Shown here: in pieces, positions 39,490 through 48,280 of the stretch
Numbering within the stretch: position 1 is the first letter of the stretch
How the letters are laid out: each line of letters opens with the position of its first letter
Assembly (NCBI RefSeq): GCF_001403635.1
Contig: NZ_LN879468.1
Coordinates: 62,001 to 126,000, forward strand
Source of the DNA: Clostridium massiliamazoniense
GTDB lineage: Bacteria > Bacillota > Clostridia > Clostridiales > Clostridiaceae
Length of the DNA: 64,000 bases
Direction: 5' to 3'
Position numbers and translations under genes: made by a program
Notes under the pieces: model-generated
Told to the model about the DNA's origin: nothing
Seen by the model: the letters and a program-made list of their open reading frames with translations, nothing else
The model's database searches: none

Positions 39490-39753
39490 ATGGAAAGTAT
39501 AGGAAAAAACAATAATGATTTAAAAGAAAAGAAAAAATATTATTTTAAGTTATCAGATGAGCAAGTAATAGCAAATTTTTTGCAATGTGAAAGTTTAAAT
39601 GATAAAACTGTTAATACATTCAAGGAAGTTATGCCAAAAGCTAAAGATGAAGTTGTTAGTGAGGATACTATGGCATATAAAATAAATAAAAGTGGATTTT
39701 TCTTAGAATTATTAAAAGAAAGAGAAAAAGCTTTGCAATTTGCAAGTAATTAA
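39490..39753 (+). CDS. Small unknown protein
   Basis: An 87-residue hydrophilic protein. The ATG at 39490 is preceded by AGAGGCGAG, whereas the TTG at 39463 is not. It is rich in Lys, Glu and Asn with no recognised motif. It ends before a strong bidirectional terminator. Confidence 0.65.
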   Translation: MESIGKNNNDLKEKKKYYFKLSDEQVIANFLQCESLNDKTVNTFKEVMPKAKDEVVSEDTMAYKINKSGFFLELLKEREKALQFASN

Positions 39754-39800
39754 AAATTATTATACAGCAATTATTTAATTTTATATTAATGATTTAAAAA

Positions 39801-39857
39801 GGGACTGTATGGAAAATAGATAGTTTTATTTATCTTCTTTCCATACAGTCCCTTTAT
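39801..39857. terminator. Bidirectional terminator shared with a minus-strand small gene
   Basis: A perfect 15-bp stem (39801-39815 with 39838-39852) has an A-run before it and a T-rich run after it. Confidence 0.9.
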
Positions 39858-39873
39858 TTGTTCTTCTACCATT

Positions 39874-39966
39874 TTATTTGTTTGTAACTGTACCTTTCTT
39901 TTTAGCCACACAAAGAGTAGTTATAGCTGTAGCAATAACAAGTGATCCAAAAATTAATTTTTTCAT
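39874..39966 (-). CDS. 30-residue membrane peptide
   Basis: On the minus strand the frame MKKLIFGSLVIATAITTLCV ... NK begins nine bases after a perfect AGGAGG and ends 17 bases before the bidirectional terminator. The peptide is a basic start, one hydrophobic segment of about 16 residues with a Cys, and a Lys-rich tail. This is the layout of a small single-span membrane peptide or a very short lipoprotein-like/leader peptide. It is too short for routine gene calls. The function is unknown. Confidence 0.7.
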   Translation of the reverse strand: MKKLIFGSLVIATAITTLCVAKKKGTVTNK

Positions 39967-40374
39967 AGTATAAACCTCCTAGCGTATGTTTTTATTTACT
40001 TACTTATTTTATATATTAAGTATAAAATATAAAAAAATCTTTGTCTAATGCTATAAATTTTTTAATATTTAGGGATTTATAATGATTTATTATAAAGTAA
40101 AACAAAAGGATAAATATTATTAACTTTTTGTTAATAAAGTTAATAATATTTAAATGAAATTAAAAATAAATTAATATAGAAATGATTTTTATTTGTTGAA
40201 ATTTTTCTTCAAAATAGGTGTATAGATAATACTTGATGATAGTTAATAACAAATATAAAATATAATTAACAGGAAAAGGTACAATATAAATGTTAAACAA
40301 TAGAATAATATGAAATACCATAGATACTAGTAAGGGAATAAGAATTAGAGTAATTATAGAAAAGGGGAAGTATT
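39967..40374. other. Upstream interval between the small peptide and manA
   Basis: 408 A+T-rich bases containing the divergent promoter regions. No repeat, gene or conserved leader was recognised. Confidence 0.5.
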
Positions 40375-41304
40375 ATGTATCCAATTAAATTTAAAAGTTT
40401 ATATTATGATAAAGTTTGGGGAGGTCGTGATTTAGAGAATTTTAGAAGTGATATTCCAGAAGGAAATATAGGGGAAAGTTGGGATATTGCTTGTCATAAT
40501 AATGGGACTGGAATTGTTGAAAATGGAGAATTTAAAGGGATGTCCTTTAAAGAGCTTCTTGAGAAACATGGAGATGAAATAATGGGGAATTATAATAAGG
40601 GAGAGAAATTTCCTTTGTTAGTTAAATTAATAAATTCAAGGGAAAAGTTATCGGTTCAAGTTCACCCTGGAGATAAATATGCAGAAATTAATGAAGGGGA
40701 TAGTGGAAAAACAGAAGCTTGGTATGTTATTGATGCAAAAGAAGGTGCAACTTTAATTGTTGGTACAAATGACTGTACAAAAGAAGAATTTAAAAATGCT
40801 ATTAAAAATAATGAAGTTGAAAAATATTTAAATAAAATAGAAGTAAAAAGAGGTGATTGTTTCTTAATAAATAGTGGTTTAGTTCATGCAATTTGTGAAG
40901 GTGTAATTATTGCTGAAATACAACAAAATAGTGATGTAACATATAGGGTTTATGATTATGGAAGACCAAGAGAGATTCATGTTAAAAAGGCTTTAGATGT
41001 TATAGATTTAAATTTAAAGGCTGAAAATTTAAGAGGAAAAGAAAATTTAGGGGATGTTACAAAGGGTATTTTGCTTTGTGAAAATGAATATTTCGGTATA
41101 ATTAAGTACAAAGTAAATGATGAGGTGAACTTAGAAGAAAATGAAAGATTTGCTATAATAACAGCAGTTGAGGGGGAAGGAGTTATAGTTGGAGAAGACT
41201 ATAAAGAAATTCTGAAAAAAGGGGATAGTTATCTAATTCCTGCTAATATAGGACAATATAAGGTGCAAGGAAATGTGACAATTTTAAAGAGTTATGCAGT
41301 GTAA
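40375..41304 (+). CDS. manA: Mannose-6-phosphate isomerase, class I
   Basis: The 309-residue protein is a short bacterial type I phosphomannose isomerase. It has the zinc-binding QVHPGDKYAE motif, the GKTEAWYVIDA motif, and LINSGLVHAI. It interconverts mannose-6-phosphate and fructose-6-phosphate in the cytoplasm, linking mannose use to glycolysis and sugar-nucleotide supply. It starts after AAAAGGGGAAG and is monocistronic with no visible PTS neighbour. Confidence 0.95.
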   Translation: MYPIKFKSLYYDKVWGGRDLENFRSDIPEGNIGESWDIACHNNGTGIVENGEFKGMSFKELLEKHGDEIMGNYNKGEKFPLLVKLINSREKLSVQVHPGDKYAEINEGDSGKTEAWYVIDAKEGATLIVGTNDCTKEEFKNAIKNNEVEKYLNKIEVKRGDCFLINSGLVHAICEGVIIAEIQQNSDVTYRVYDYGRPREIHVKKALDVIDLNLKAENLRGKENLGDVTKGILLCENEYFGIIKYKVNDEVNLEENERFAIITAVEGEGVIVGEDYKEILKKGDSYLIPANIGQYKVQGNVTILKSYAV

Positions 41305-41571
41305 TGGATAAAGAGTTTTTTAGAATTTAAAATAATTTTAAATTTTATTATTTTAGTGGAAGTTTCTAGGAAAATATATATAGTATTAAAGTTTTAGAAA
41401 AGTGAGAAAAATTTCAAAGTAAGGATTAAATAAGATATAAAGTGAATTAAATTGAAAAATCACTGAAAAAAGACCAAAAGACAATATCGACTTTAATCCA
41501 AGTAGGCTATATAATACCTTTGATGACTATATAAACATTTAGAACTAATGAGGAAAATAGGAGATGAACAA

Positions 41572-43524
41572 ATGAATAAGAAGTCCTTTCTAAGGGATAC
41601 TTTAATATTTATTCTGTCGGCAATAATAATTATTATATCTATTAAATGTTTAGGCAACAATAATTTGATGGTTGGAATAACAGGGCTGTTTTTATTTATA
41701 GCTATATTAAATAAAGATTTTTCAAGAACACCATTGAGGGGTATTATAAAAATATCATTTTTAATGGGATTAATAGCCTTTGTTCCATATTTAGCTAATT
41801 TAAATATTTATACTGGACTTGTGATAAATTTTTTAGCTATATTCTTTATTTTATATATTGTAGTATATACTTTAAACAAAACCATATATTTTCCCTTTGT
41901 TTTTGGATATACCCTATTTTTAACTACTGATGTATCTGGAAGAAATTTAGCTTTAAGAATTATTGGCTTAATTATCGTTGGTATAATAGCAGTTATATTT
42001 CAAATACTTTATACTAAATATACTTCTGAAAAATCTAATGAAAATAAAATTTTAACTGAAATGATAGAAGCTTTAGTAAGTAGTATAAATGATATAAAAA
42101 TAGGTAAGAGTAATCTAAAATCCAGAGAGAGGATAAAAGAATTAAGTACATATTGGAGCAGAGATATCCTAGAAAAGAGAAATAATAGTTTCTATCTTAA
42201 TGAAGATGAAAACATAGAATTAAACTTAATTGCTACTATTGAAAGGTTAGATAGGCTTTCTCAGAAAATAGGAGTTAAACTTAATACTGGGGAAGACAAA
42301 TATGAAGAACTATTGAGTCATATGGAAGATTTGTTAAATTCATTAAAGAATTTTATTAATAAAAAAATAGACATAAAAGAACTTAATAAATCTATAGATA
42401 AAATGAATTTAGCCTATAAGCATGAAAAGTTAAATGATATTATCATTTATGAGGCTATAGAAGCATTAGCTGTAATTGATAAATTAACAGATGCACTTTT
42501 AGTAGTTAATTCGAAAAAATATGTTGGATATAAATTTGGATGGAAAGAAATTGTTGAAACTAAAAATTTACTTGTTTCTGATTTCAATAGAAACTCTGTA
42601 AGGTTTATTTTTGCATTTAGAACAGCTCTTATAGTATCTTTATCATATTTTGCTATGGAGTATTTCCACATACAATTAGCTAAATGGGTGATATTCACAA
42701 TAACATCAGTATCACAACCATATAATGATACTATAAGAAGTAGAGCAAAAGGAAGAATCATAGGGACTTTAATAGGGGTAGTTATTTACTTACCATTAGC
42801 ATCAGTGTTTACTACAGTAGATGAAAGGTTAGTAATAATAGGAATAGCTGCTTATCTTATGATTTTATTTAAAGAGTATTCTTACAGTACAGCAATGCTA
42901 ACAGTACTATTTTTAGGTGTTATTACTATTGATGTTCAAAATATAATGGCATATGTTGAAGATAGATTATTCTTCGTTGCTTTAGGTGTAATAATAGTAT
43001 TATTAGCTAATAGATTTATATTCCCTTATAGTTTAAGGAAAGAAACAAAAGCTTTAGTTGAAAAATACTACAATACAGGTAATGAAATTATAGAAAAAAC
43101 AATGCTTTTATATAAGAAAAAGAATGTTAAAGATGATATAATAAATCTTATATTAGAAGCACAGGGCTTTGAAAATAAAATATTACTAAATAACGTGGCT
43201 TTAGATAATGATTTATTAAGAGAATTTAGAAATAACCAAAGAATACTTCTTAATAACGTAAATACCATTTTAAATAGAGTTGAATATTGTGAAATTAATT
43301 TAAAAGAATCAATGGAAGGTAAATTAAAGAATCTTAACTCTATGAGAGATGAAATTGAAAAAGAACTTGAGGTAAATAATTTAGATACTGAAAATATATT
43401 AAATAGATATTGTAATTTAGCACACAATACTACAGAAAAATTAATATATATAGATGTTTATGAAATGATTGTGGCAAAATATAAATGTGCTAGAATTAAA
43501 GATCATTTAATGGCAACAATATAA
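41572..43524 (+). CDS. FUSC-family membrane protein, first of a paralogous pair
   Basis: The 650-residue protein starts at the ATG after AGGAG (not at 41548). It has two sets of about six membrane segments (residues about 10-160 and 355-490), separated by a cytosolic helical region, and a cytosolic C-terminal helical domain; this is the FUSC/aromatic acid exporter layout. The second half begins with the family signature region SVRFIFAFRTALIVSLSYF. Such proteins are thought to export aromatic acids or act in envelope homeostasis. It is followed 143 bases later by a close paralogue. Confidence 0.85.
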   Translation: MNKKSFLRDTLIFILSAIIIIISIKCLGNNNLMVGITGLFLFIAILNKDFSRTPLRGIIKISFLMGLIAFVPYLANLNIYTGLVINFLAIFFILYIVVYTLNKTIYFPFVFGYTLFLTTDVSGRNLALRIIGLIIVGIIAVIFQILYTKYTSEKSNENKILTEMIEALVSSINDIKIGKSNLKSRERIKELSTYWSRDILEKRNNSFYLNEDENIELNLIATIERLDRLSQKIGVKLNTGEDKYEELLSHMEDLLNSLKNFINKKIDIKELNKSIDKMNLAYKHEKLNDIIIYEAIEALAVIDKLTDALLVVNSKKYVGYKFGWKEIVETKNLLVSDFNRNSVRFIFAFRTALIVSLSYFAMEYFHIQLAKWVIFTITSVSQPYNDTIRSRAKGRIIGTLIGVVIYLPLASVFTTVDERLVIIGIAAYLMILFKEYSYSTAMLTVLFLGVITIDVQNIMAYVEDRLFFVALGVIIVLLANRFIFPYSLRKETKALVEKYYNTGNEIIEKTMLLYKKKNVKDDIINLILEAQGFENKILLNNVALDNDLLREFRNNQRILLNNVNTILNRVEYCEINLKESMEGKLKNLNSMRDEIEKELEVNNLDTENILNRYCNLAHNTTEKLIYIDVYEMIVAKYKCARIKDHLMATI

Positions 43525-43554
43525 CATAATAAAATATTTACCTAATGACTAGTA

Positions 43555-43601
43555 GCTGCAATGTTCCAGATTAAGATGGAGTATTGCAGCATTATGTTTT
43601 T
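43555..43601 (+). terminator. Terminator between the two FUSC genes
   Basis: GCTGCAAT at 43555 pairs with its complement ending at 43590, with a further TTCCA/TGGAG inner stem, followed by TTTTT. Confidence 0.75.
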
Positions 43602-43667
43602 AAAGATAAATTAATACAATACAATATAATATAAGTATATTTATTTGACCTAAGGGAGATGACAAAA

Positions 43668-45476
43668 ATGAATAAAAAAGCCTTTATGGCTAATAACCTT
43701 ATATTTATTATTTCTTTAGCATTTGTTTATATGTCAATAGAACATTTAGGAAGTAATAATTTAATGGTTGGAATTACAGGGATGTTTTTATTAATAGCTA
43801 TTGTAAATAAGGACTTTTCAAGGAATCCTATAAGAGCAATAACTAAAATATCATTTTTAACAGCTTTTATAGCACTTGCACCCTACCTAGTAAATTTAAA
43901 TATATATTCTGGATTGATTATAAACTTTTTAGTTGTATTTATAATGATATATTTAGTTGTGTATACTTTAAATAAAACCATATACTTTCCTTTTTTATTT
44001 GGTTATACATTACTTTTAACAACTAATGTTTCAGGAAAGAACTTAGATTTAAGAATATTAGGAATGGTTTCTATTGGAATAATAGCTGTTATATTTCAAA
44101 TAATTTTTTCTAAAATAATATCTAAAAATACTAATAAAAACAAGGATTTAATAGAGATAATAGATTTACTTATTAAAACTATTGATGATTTTAAATTAGA
44201 AAATTTAAATTCAAACAATAAGGAAGCTTTAAAAGAAAGAATCACTTATTGGAGTAGAGATATACTAGAAAAAAGAAATAATAGTTTTTATTTAAGAGAT
44301 GTTGAGAACATAGAGCTAAATTTAATTGCAGCCATTGAAAAATTAAGTAGAGTATCTCAAAGAATGGCTGAAGAGAATAAGGATACATATAGTGATTTCC
44401 TAACAGATTTAGAGAAAACTTTAGGATATTTAAAAGACTCTTTGGAAAAAGGTCTAAAGGAAAATAATTTTGGAATATTAATAAATGAAATTAATAGTAA
44501 ATATGAATTATTAAAAATAGAAGATATAAAAGTTTATGAAGGAGTAGAAGCTTTAAATGTAATTGAAAGATTAGTGGACAAGCTTTTAGAAGTAAAAAAG
44601 AAAGATTATATAGAGATTAAATTTGGAAAGAAAGAAATTATAGAGACAAAAAATTTATTGATTTCTGATTTCAATAGAAACTCTGTAAGATTTATTTTTG
44701 CATTTAGGACAGCTCTTTTAGTGTCATTGTCATATTTTGTAATTCAGTATTTTCATATAGAGTTAGGAAAATGGATGCTATTTACTATAACATCTGTGTC
44801 ACAACCTTATAATGATACTGTTGAAGGAAGAGCTAAGGGAAGATTATATGGGACTGTAGCGGGAGTTTTAATTTATCTTCCATTATCTTATATGTTTACA
44901 TCAGTTCATTCTAGAATAATCATAATAGCTATAGCTGTATACTTCATGATTTCATTTAAAAAATATGCTTATAGCATATCTATGTTAACAATATTATTTT
45001 TAGGGGTTGTAACTATAAATGTACCTAATATATTAGCCTTTGCAGAAAGTAGAGTGCTTTTTGTAGCTTTAGGAATAGTAGTAGTTCTTTTAGGAAATAA
45101 ATTTATATTCCCTTATAGTTTAGAAAAAGAAACAAGGATTTTAATAAATAAGTATTATAATTGTTGTAATGAAATTTTAGATAAAACTTTATTATTATAT
45201 AAGGAAGATGGCATAAGGGAAGAAATAAGAAACTTAATAATTACAGCTCAAGGTATAGAAAATAAAATTTTATTAAATAATACAGCACTAGATAGTAATA
45301 TGATAAGGGAATTCAGAAATGAATCTAGAAACCTTTTAAATGATATACATAATGTATTAAATAGAGTAGAATATCTAGATAGCGACTTAAGAAGAAATGG
45401 CTATGAAAGAATGAATATTATAGCTGAAATGAGAAAAGAAATTGATAATGAAAAAGATAAAAAAAAATTTAGATAA
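43668..45476 (+). CDS. FUSC-family membrane protein, second paralogue, C-terminally frameshifted at an A9 run
   Basis: It starts after AAGGGAG and aligns with its neighbour along its length, including the shared SVRFIFAFRTALLVSLSYF segment. The frame ends early at 45476 after ...NEKDKKKFR. Nine consecutive A residues at 45459-45467 precede this. Removing one A restores a frame running to 45612 that encodes NLDNILNKYISSV...SEKLIYMDVYEMIV, matching the paralogue's C-terminus (NILNRY...TEKLIYIDVYEMIV). Either the tract is variable in nature or an assembly error is present. The membrane parts are unaffected. The function is as for the first paralogue. Confidence 0.83.
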   Translation: MNKKAFMANNLIFIISLAFVYMSIEHLGSNNLMVGITGMFLLIAIVNKDFSRNPIRAITKISFLTAFIALAPYLVNLNIYSGLIINFLVVFIMIYLVVYTLNKTIYFPFLFGYTLLLTTNVSGKNLDLRILGMVSIGIIAVIFQIIFSKIISKNTNKNKDLIEIIDLLIKTIDDFKLENLNSNNKEALKERITYWSRDILEKRNNSFYLRDVENIELNLIAAIEKLSRVSQRMAEENKDTYSDFLTDLEKTLGYLKDSLEKGLKENNFGILINEINSKYELLKIEDIKVYEGVEALNVIERLVDKLLEVKKKDYIEIKFGKKEIIETKNLLISDFNRNSVRFIFAFRTALLVSLSYFVIQYFHIELGKWMLFTITSVSQPYNDTVEGRAKGRLYGTVAGVLIYLPLSYMFTSVHSRIIIIAIAVYFMISFKKYAYSISMLTILFLGVVTINVPNILAFAESRVLFVALGIVVVLLGNKFIFPYSLEKETRILINKYYNCCNEILDKTLLLYKEDGIREEIRNLIITAQGIENKILLNNTALDSNMIREFRNESRNLLNDIHNVLNRVEYLDSDLRRNGYERMNIIAEMRKEIDNEKDKKKFR

Positions 45477-45624
45477 TATATTAAATAAATATATTAGTTC
45501 TGTTAAAAAGACAAGTGAAAAGCTAATATATATGGATGTATATGAAATGATAGTATGTAAAAATAATTGTGAAGAGTTAGTGTATAACTTAGGAGTTTCA
45601 AAAACAGTATAAGAAATGATTGCA

Positions 45625-45752
45625 TAAGACTTAATTCGGATAGAGTTTTACTCTAACTGAGTTAAGTCTTAATTATTTAGTAACTTATATCTGTTTATTT
45701 TAGACTTATAAAATATTACAATATTGCAAACGCTAGTTATTAGATAAAAATT
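45625..45752 (-). repeat. Dispersed repeat family B, copy B4 (inverted, diverged)
   Basis: Reverse-complemented, it matches B2 from TTTATCTAATAACTAG through TTTATAAG to GAATTAAGTCTT. Its closing hairpin (45626-45670, about 20 bp with one mismatch) doubles as a terminator-like structure after the FUSC gene. Confidence 0.65.
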
Positions 45753-45961
45753 AAAATTATTTTAATTTTAATTTTTGAGATGAAGGTGCTAATAGTCTAG
45801 GCTACTGCCTATAATAGGATTAAAATATGTATTTAAGTTTAGAAATGAGAAAAAAACATTAAAAAATATTAATAAAATGTTACTAAATTTAAAATAAAAA
45901 ATGTATAAATAGGATAAGATAAAAAGGAAAATAAAGAGGAAATGGACGGATTAGTAGATTT

Positions 45962-46573
45962 ATGAAAAAAGTAAGCCCAATAATGAGAAGGCATAGAATT
46001 TTTTCTATAATATTTGGAATAATGTTATTAATAACCTTAGGCTTTATATTATATGGAATAGATACAGGTTATTTAAATAAATTTTCTGAGAGGGAATTAT
46101 GGCAGTTAAGAAAGAACTTTGCTGTAGCTTGAGCTATATTATTTGCAGGTTCTGGTCTTTTATTTTGTGTTAGAGTATTTTTAAAATACACTACAGTAAA
46201 GGGATTTGAAAGTTTTGCAAGAAAAATAAATTTAAAGGTATCTCAAAGTTTTAATGAGAGTTTTTTAGAGGGAGATTTAATTAAAGCTTTAAGAATATTA
46301 ATGGTAATTATAGGGAAAATAGTTCAAAATCTTCATGTTATTTTTGCATTATTAGGAACTATATGTATATCAATTCATGTTTATATTGCATTTACTATGA
46401 ATATTAAATTTACTGTTGGATATATAGCTGGATATATTGCTTTAGTACTTTTAATTCTTCTTGTTTTATCATCAACAAGAAGAATATTTAATAAAGCAAT
46501 TAAAAGTCATAAATGGCTTGGAGTATGGTTTATTATATTTATGGGAATTCATTTATTATTTGTAAAACCTTAA
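45962..46573 (+). pseudogene. Cytochrome-b-like membrane protein gene with an in-frame TGA
   Basis: One frame from ATG 45962 to 46573 encodes a 203-residue four-helix membrane protein except for a single TGA at 46130-46132, in the phrase FAVA-stop-AILFAGSG, where TGG (Trp) is the obvious ancestral codon. The second half has two His pairs (HVIFALL...ISIH and HKWLGVW...GIH) about 14 residues apart, as in b-type haem-binding helices. It is probably a nonsense-inactivated gene; a 90-residue remnant could begin at 46301. No selenocysteine insertion context was recognised. Confidence 0.65.
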
Positions 46574-46583
46574 ATTTTTAAAG

Positions 46584-46627
46584 AGCTATCTAGAGTTTAC
46601 GAAGTAGATTCTAGGTAGCTTTTTTTA
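46584..46627 (+). terminator. Terminator after the cytochrome-b-like gene
   Basis: An 11-bp stem with one mismatch or wobble (46584-46594 with 46610-46620) is followed by seven T residues. Confidence 0.8.
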
Positions 46628-46629
46628 TA

Positions 46630-46762
46630 GATTGAGGATTAATTGAGATAGGATTAAGGTTTTATCTAAATTTTAAGGGAGTTATGGAGGGGACTGAAAT
46701 TGTTTATCTTCAGTTTATAGAATAATAGATTATTACAAATACTAATTATTAGGCAAAGTTTT
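46630..46762 (-). repeat. Probable diverged family B copy (B6, inverted)
   Basis: Weak alignment to inverted B4 and B5, mainly over CTATAA, TTGTAATA, and the closing AATTAAT. It ends 23 bases before the metallo-hydrolase start. It may be an old copy or chance similarity. Confidence 0.35.
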
Positions 46763-46785
46763 TATGAAATAGGAGGTTTTTTTGT

Positions 46786-47505
46786 ATGTTATGCTTTAGT
46801 GGAATTGGTGGCGCTTTTAATGGGGAATTAGGAAATAATAGTGCCTTTATTAAAAAAGGGAAGTCTTTATTTATTATTGATTGTGGTGGAACTGTATTTA
46901 GTAGACTTGAAAAGAGTGGATTATTAAAAGATGTTGAAAATATTTATATAGCTATAACTCATACTCATTTAGATCATATTGGAAGCTTAGGTGACTTAAT
47001 ACTTTATTGCCATCATATCTTAAAAGGAAAGGTGAGTATATTTTTCCCAGATAAAAATGTTATAGAAAAATTTCTTGAAATAGCAGGTGTTGAAAAGAAG
47101 CTTTATAAATTTCATAATGATATTTCAGAAGTAATAGAAGATAAATATTTAGGAAGTTTAAAAATAGATTTCAAGAAAACTTTACATGTTAAAAAAATCA
47201 ATAGCTTTGGAATTTTTATAGAATATGATGGAAGAAAGGTATATTATAGTGGAGATAGTAAAGAATTAAAAAAGGAAATAGTACATATGCTTCAGAATAA
47301 TGAAATAGAAGCTATATATCAAGATACTTTTAGTAAGGACTTTGAGGGAAGTGCTCATTTATCCTTTAAAAAGCTTAAGGAAATAGTACCTAGAGAACTT
47401 AGAAATAAGGTTTTTTCTATGCATTTAGATAAAGATTTAGATATTAATAATGTGATTTCAGAAGGATTTAATATTGTTAATGTAGATGAGAGAATAAAAT
47501 CTTGA
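46786..47505 (+). CDS. Metallo-beta-lactamase-fold hydrolase
   Basis: The 239-residue cytoplasmic protein starts after AGGAGG. It has the full THTHLDHIG zinc motif, an YSGDSKEL motif (bridging Asp) and a C-terminal MHLD His. It is related to the RNase Z/arylsulfatase-like group of hydrolases, but the substrate is not evident. It stands alone between family B repeats. Confidence 0.9.
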   Translation: MLCFSGIGGAFNGELGNNSAFIKKGKSLFIIDCGGTVFSRLEKSGLLKDVENIYIAITHTHLDHIGSLGDLILYCHHILKGKVSIFFPDKNVIEKFLEIAGVEKKLYKFHNDISEVIEDKYLGSLKIDFKKTLHVKKINSFGIFIEYDGRKVYYSGDSKELKKEIVHMLQNNEIEAIYQDTFSKDFEGSAHLSFKKLKEIVPRELRNKVFSMHLDKDLDINNVISEGFNIVNVDERIKS

Positions 47506-47517
47506 TGTTGATAAAGG

Positions 47518-47640
47518 TAGACTTAATTCATAGAAGTAAAATTTCCTTTGAAGTTTAAAAATTTTAGCTAGGAACTTATATTTACCTTAGGATTATAGAA
47601 AATTAGAACATTACAGATATTAATTACAAGATAAAAGTTT
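47518..47640 (-). repeat. Dispersed repeat family B, copy B5 (inverted, diverged)
   Basis: Reverse-complemented, it opens ATCTTGTAATTAATATCTGTAATG and closes GAATTAAGTCTACC. It aligns with B4 over much of its length and with B3 at its closing end. Confidence 0.5.
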
Positions 47641-47711
47641 AATAAAATAGATGTAAAATTTAACTTATGATAAGTATATTATAATTAAAGAGATATTTTG
47701 GAGATGTTAAT

Positions 47712-48035
47712 TTGGTTATAGTTAATAAAAAACAAGAGCTTAGAGATGCTTTAAAAAATAAAGAAAAAACTATACTTATTAGAGGAAAGCTTGCAAGAAA
47801 AGTAAGTAAGCTAGAGAAATTTAAAAAAGCAGAAAAATGTGATGAATTATGTGAAAATCTTAGTAAAGTTAGAGCTGTAGCTACAATGAGTTCCCTAGGG
47901 GTACCGGTTGTTGTAGCCATAACTTTAATAATAACTTTAGGAGTCGTTTCTATAGTAGCTATACTAAAGAATTACACTATTAAAGTAAAGAAGGGGGAAA
48001 AAAGTGGTTTTGAGGTAGAACTAAATAAAGAATAA
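47712..48035 (+). CDS. Small membrane protein of unknown function
   Basis: The 107-residue protein starts at TTG after TTTGGAG. The N-terminal 50 residues are strongly charged and helical (KKQELRDALKNKEKTI...), then a hydrophobic span at about residues 62-86 and a short charged tail. The N-terminal half is probably cytosolic. No family is recognised. It is followed by a terminator and a family B repeat before the SNF2 gene. Confidence 0.7.
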   Translation: MVIVNKKQELRDALKNKEKTILIRGKLARKVSKLEKFKKAEKCDELCENLSKVRAVATMSSLGVPVVVAITLIITLGVVSIVAILKNYTIKVKKGEKSGFEVELNKE

Positions 48036-48079
48036 GCTTAGCTGACAAGGAAAACCTATGATTTGATAAGTGGAAGTCA

Positions 48080-48109
48080 CTCAGCACATTTAGTGCTGAG
48101 CTTCTTTTT
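48080..48109 (+). terminator. Terminator after the small membrane protein
   Basis: CTCAGCAC/GTGCTGAG stem (48080-48100) with a 5-base loop, then a T-rich run to 48109. Confidence 0.85.
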
Positions 48110-48120
48110 AGTTATAAATT

Positions 48121-48234
48121 GAATCATGGCTAGAGGTTGTAATACTCCTAGTAGAGGAGAAGCAGCCTAACCCTTCTAGATAAGGTAGACTAAGCAATCA
48201 GATAGAGTAAAAACTCTATCTGAATTAAGTCTAC
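48121..48234 (+). repeat. Dispersed repeat family B, copy B3, upstream of the SNF2 helicase
   Basis: It aligns with B1 and B2 but lacks a short internal segment. It folds into a CTAGAGGTT/AACC...TCTAG stem and a perfect CAGATAGAGT/ACTCTATCTG hairpin inside a TAGACT-type outer stem. A GATATAAT-like hexamer follows at 48241, so the promoter of the SNF2 gene lies beyond it. Confidence 0.75.
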
Positions 48235-48280
48235 CTTTATGATATAATAAGATTTAGTATATTTTAAAGGAGTGAGATAG

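Noticed and set aside
46130-46132. Selenocysteine reading of the in-frame TGA
   Set aside because: The residue expected from context is Trp in a membrane helix and no insertion element was recognised just downstream.
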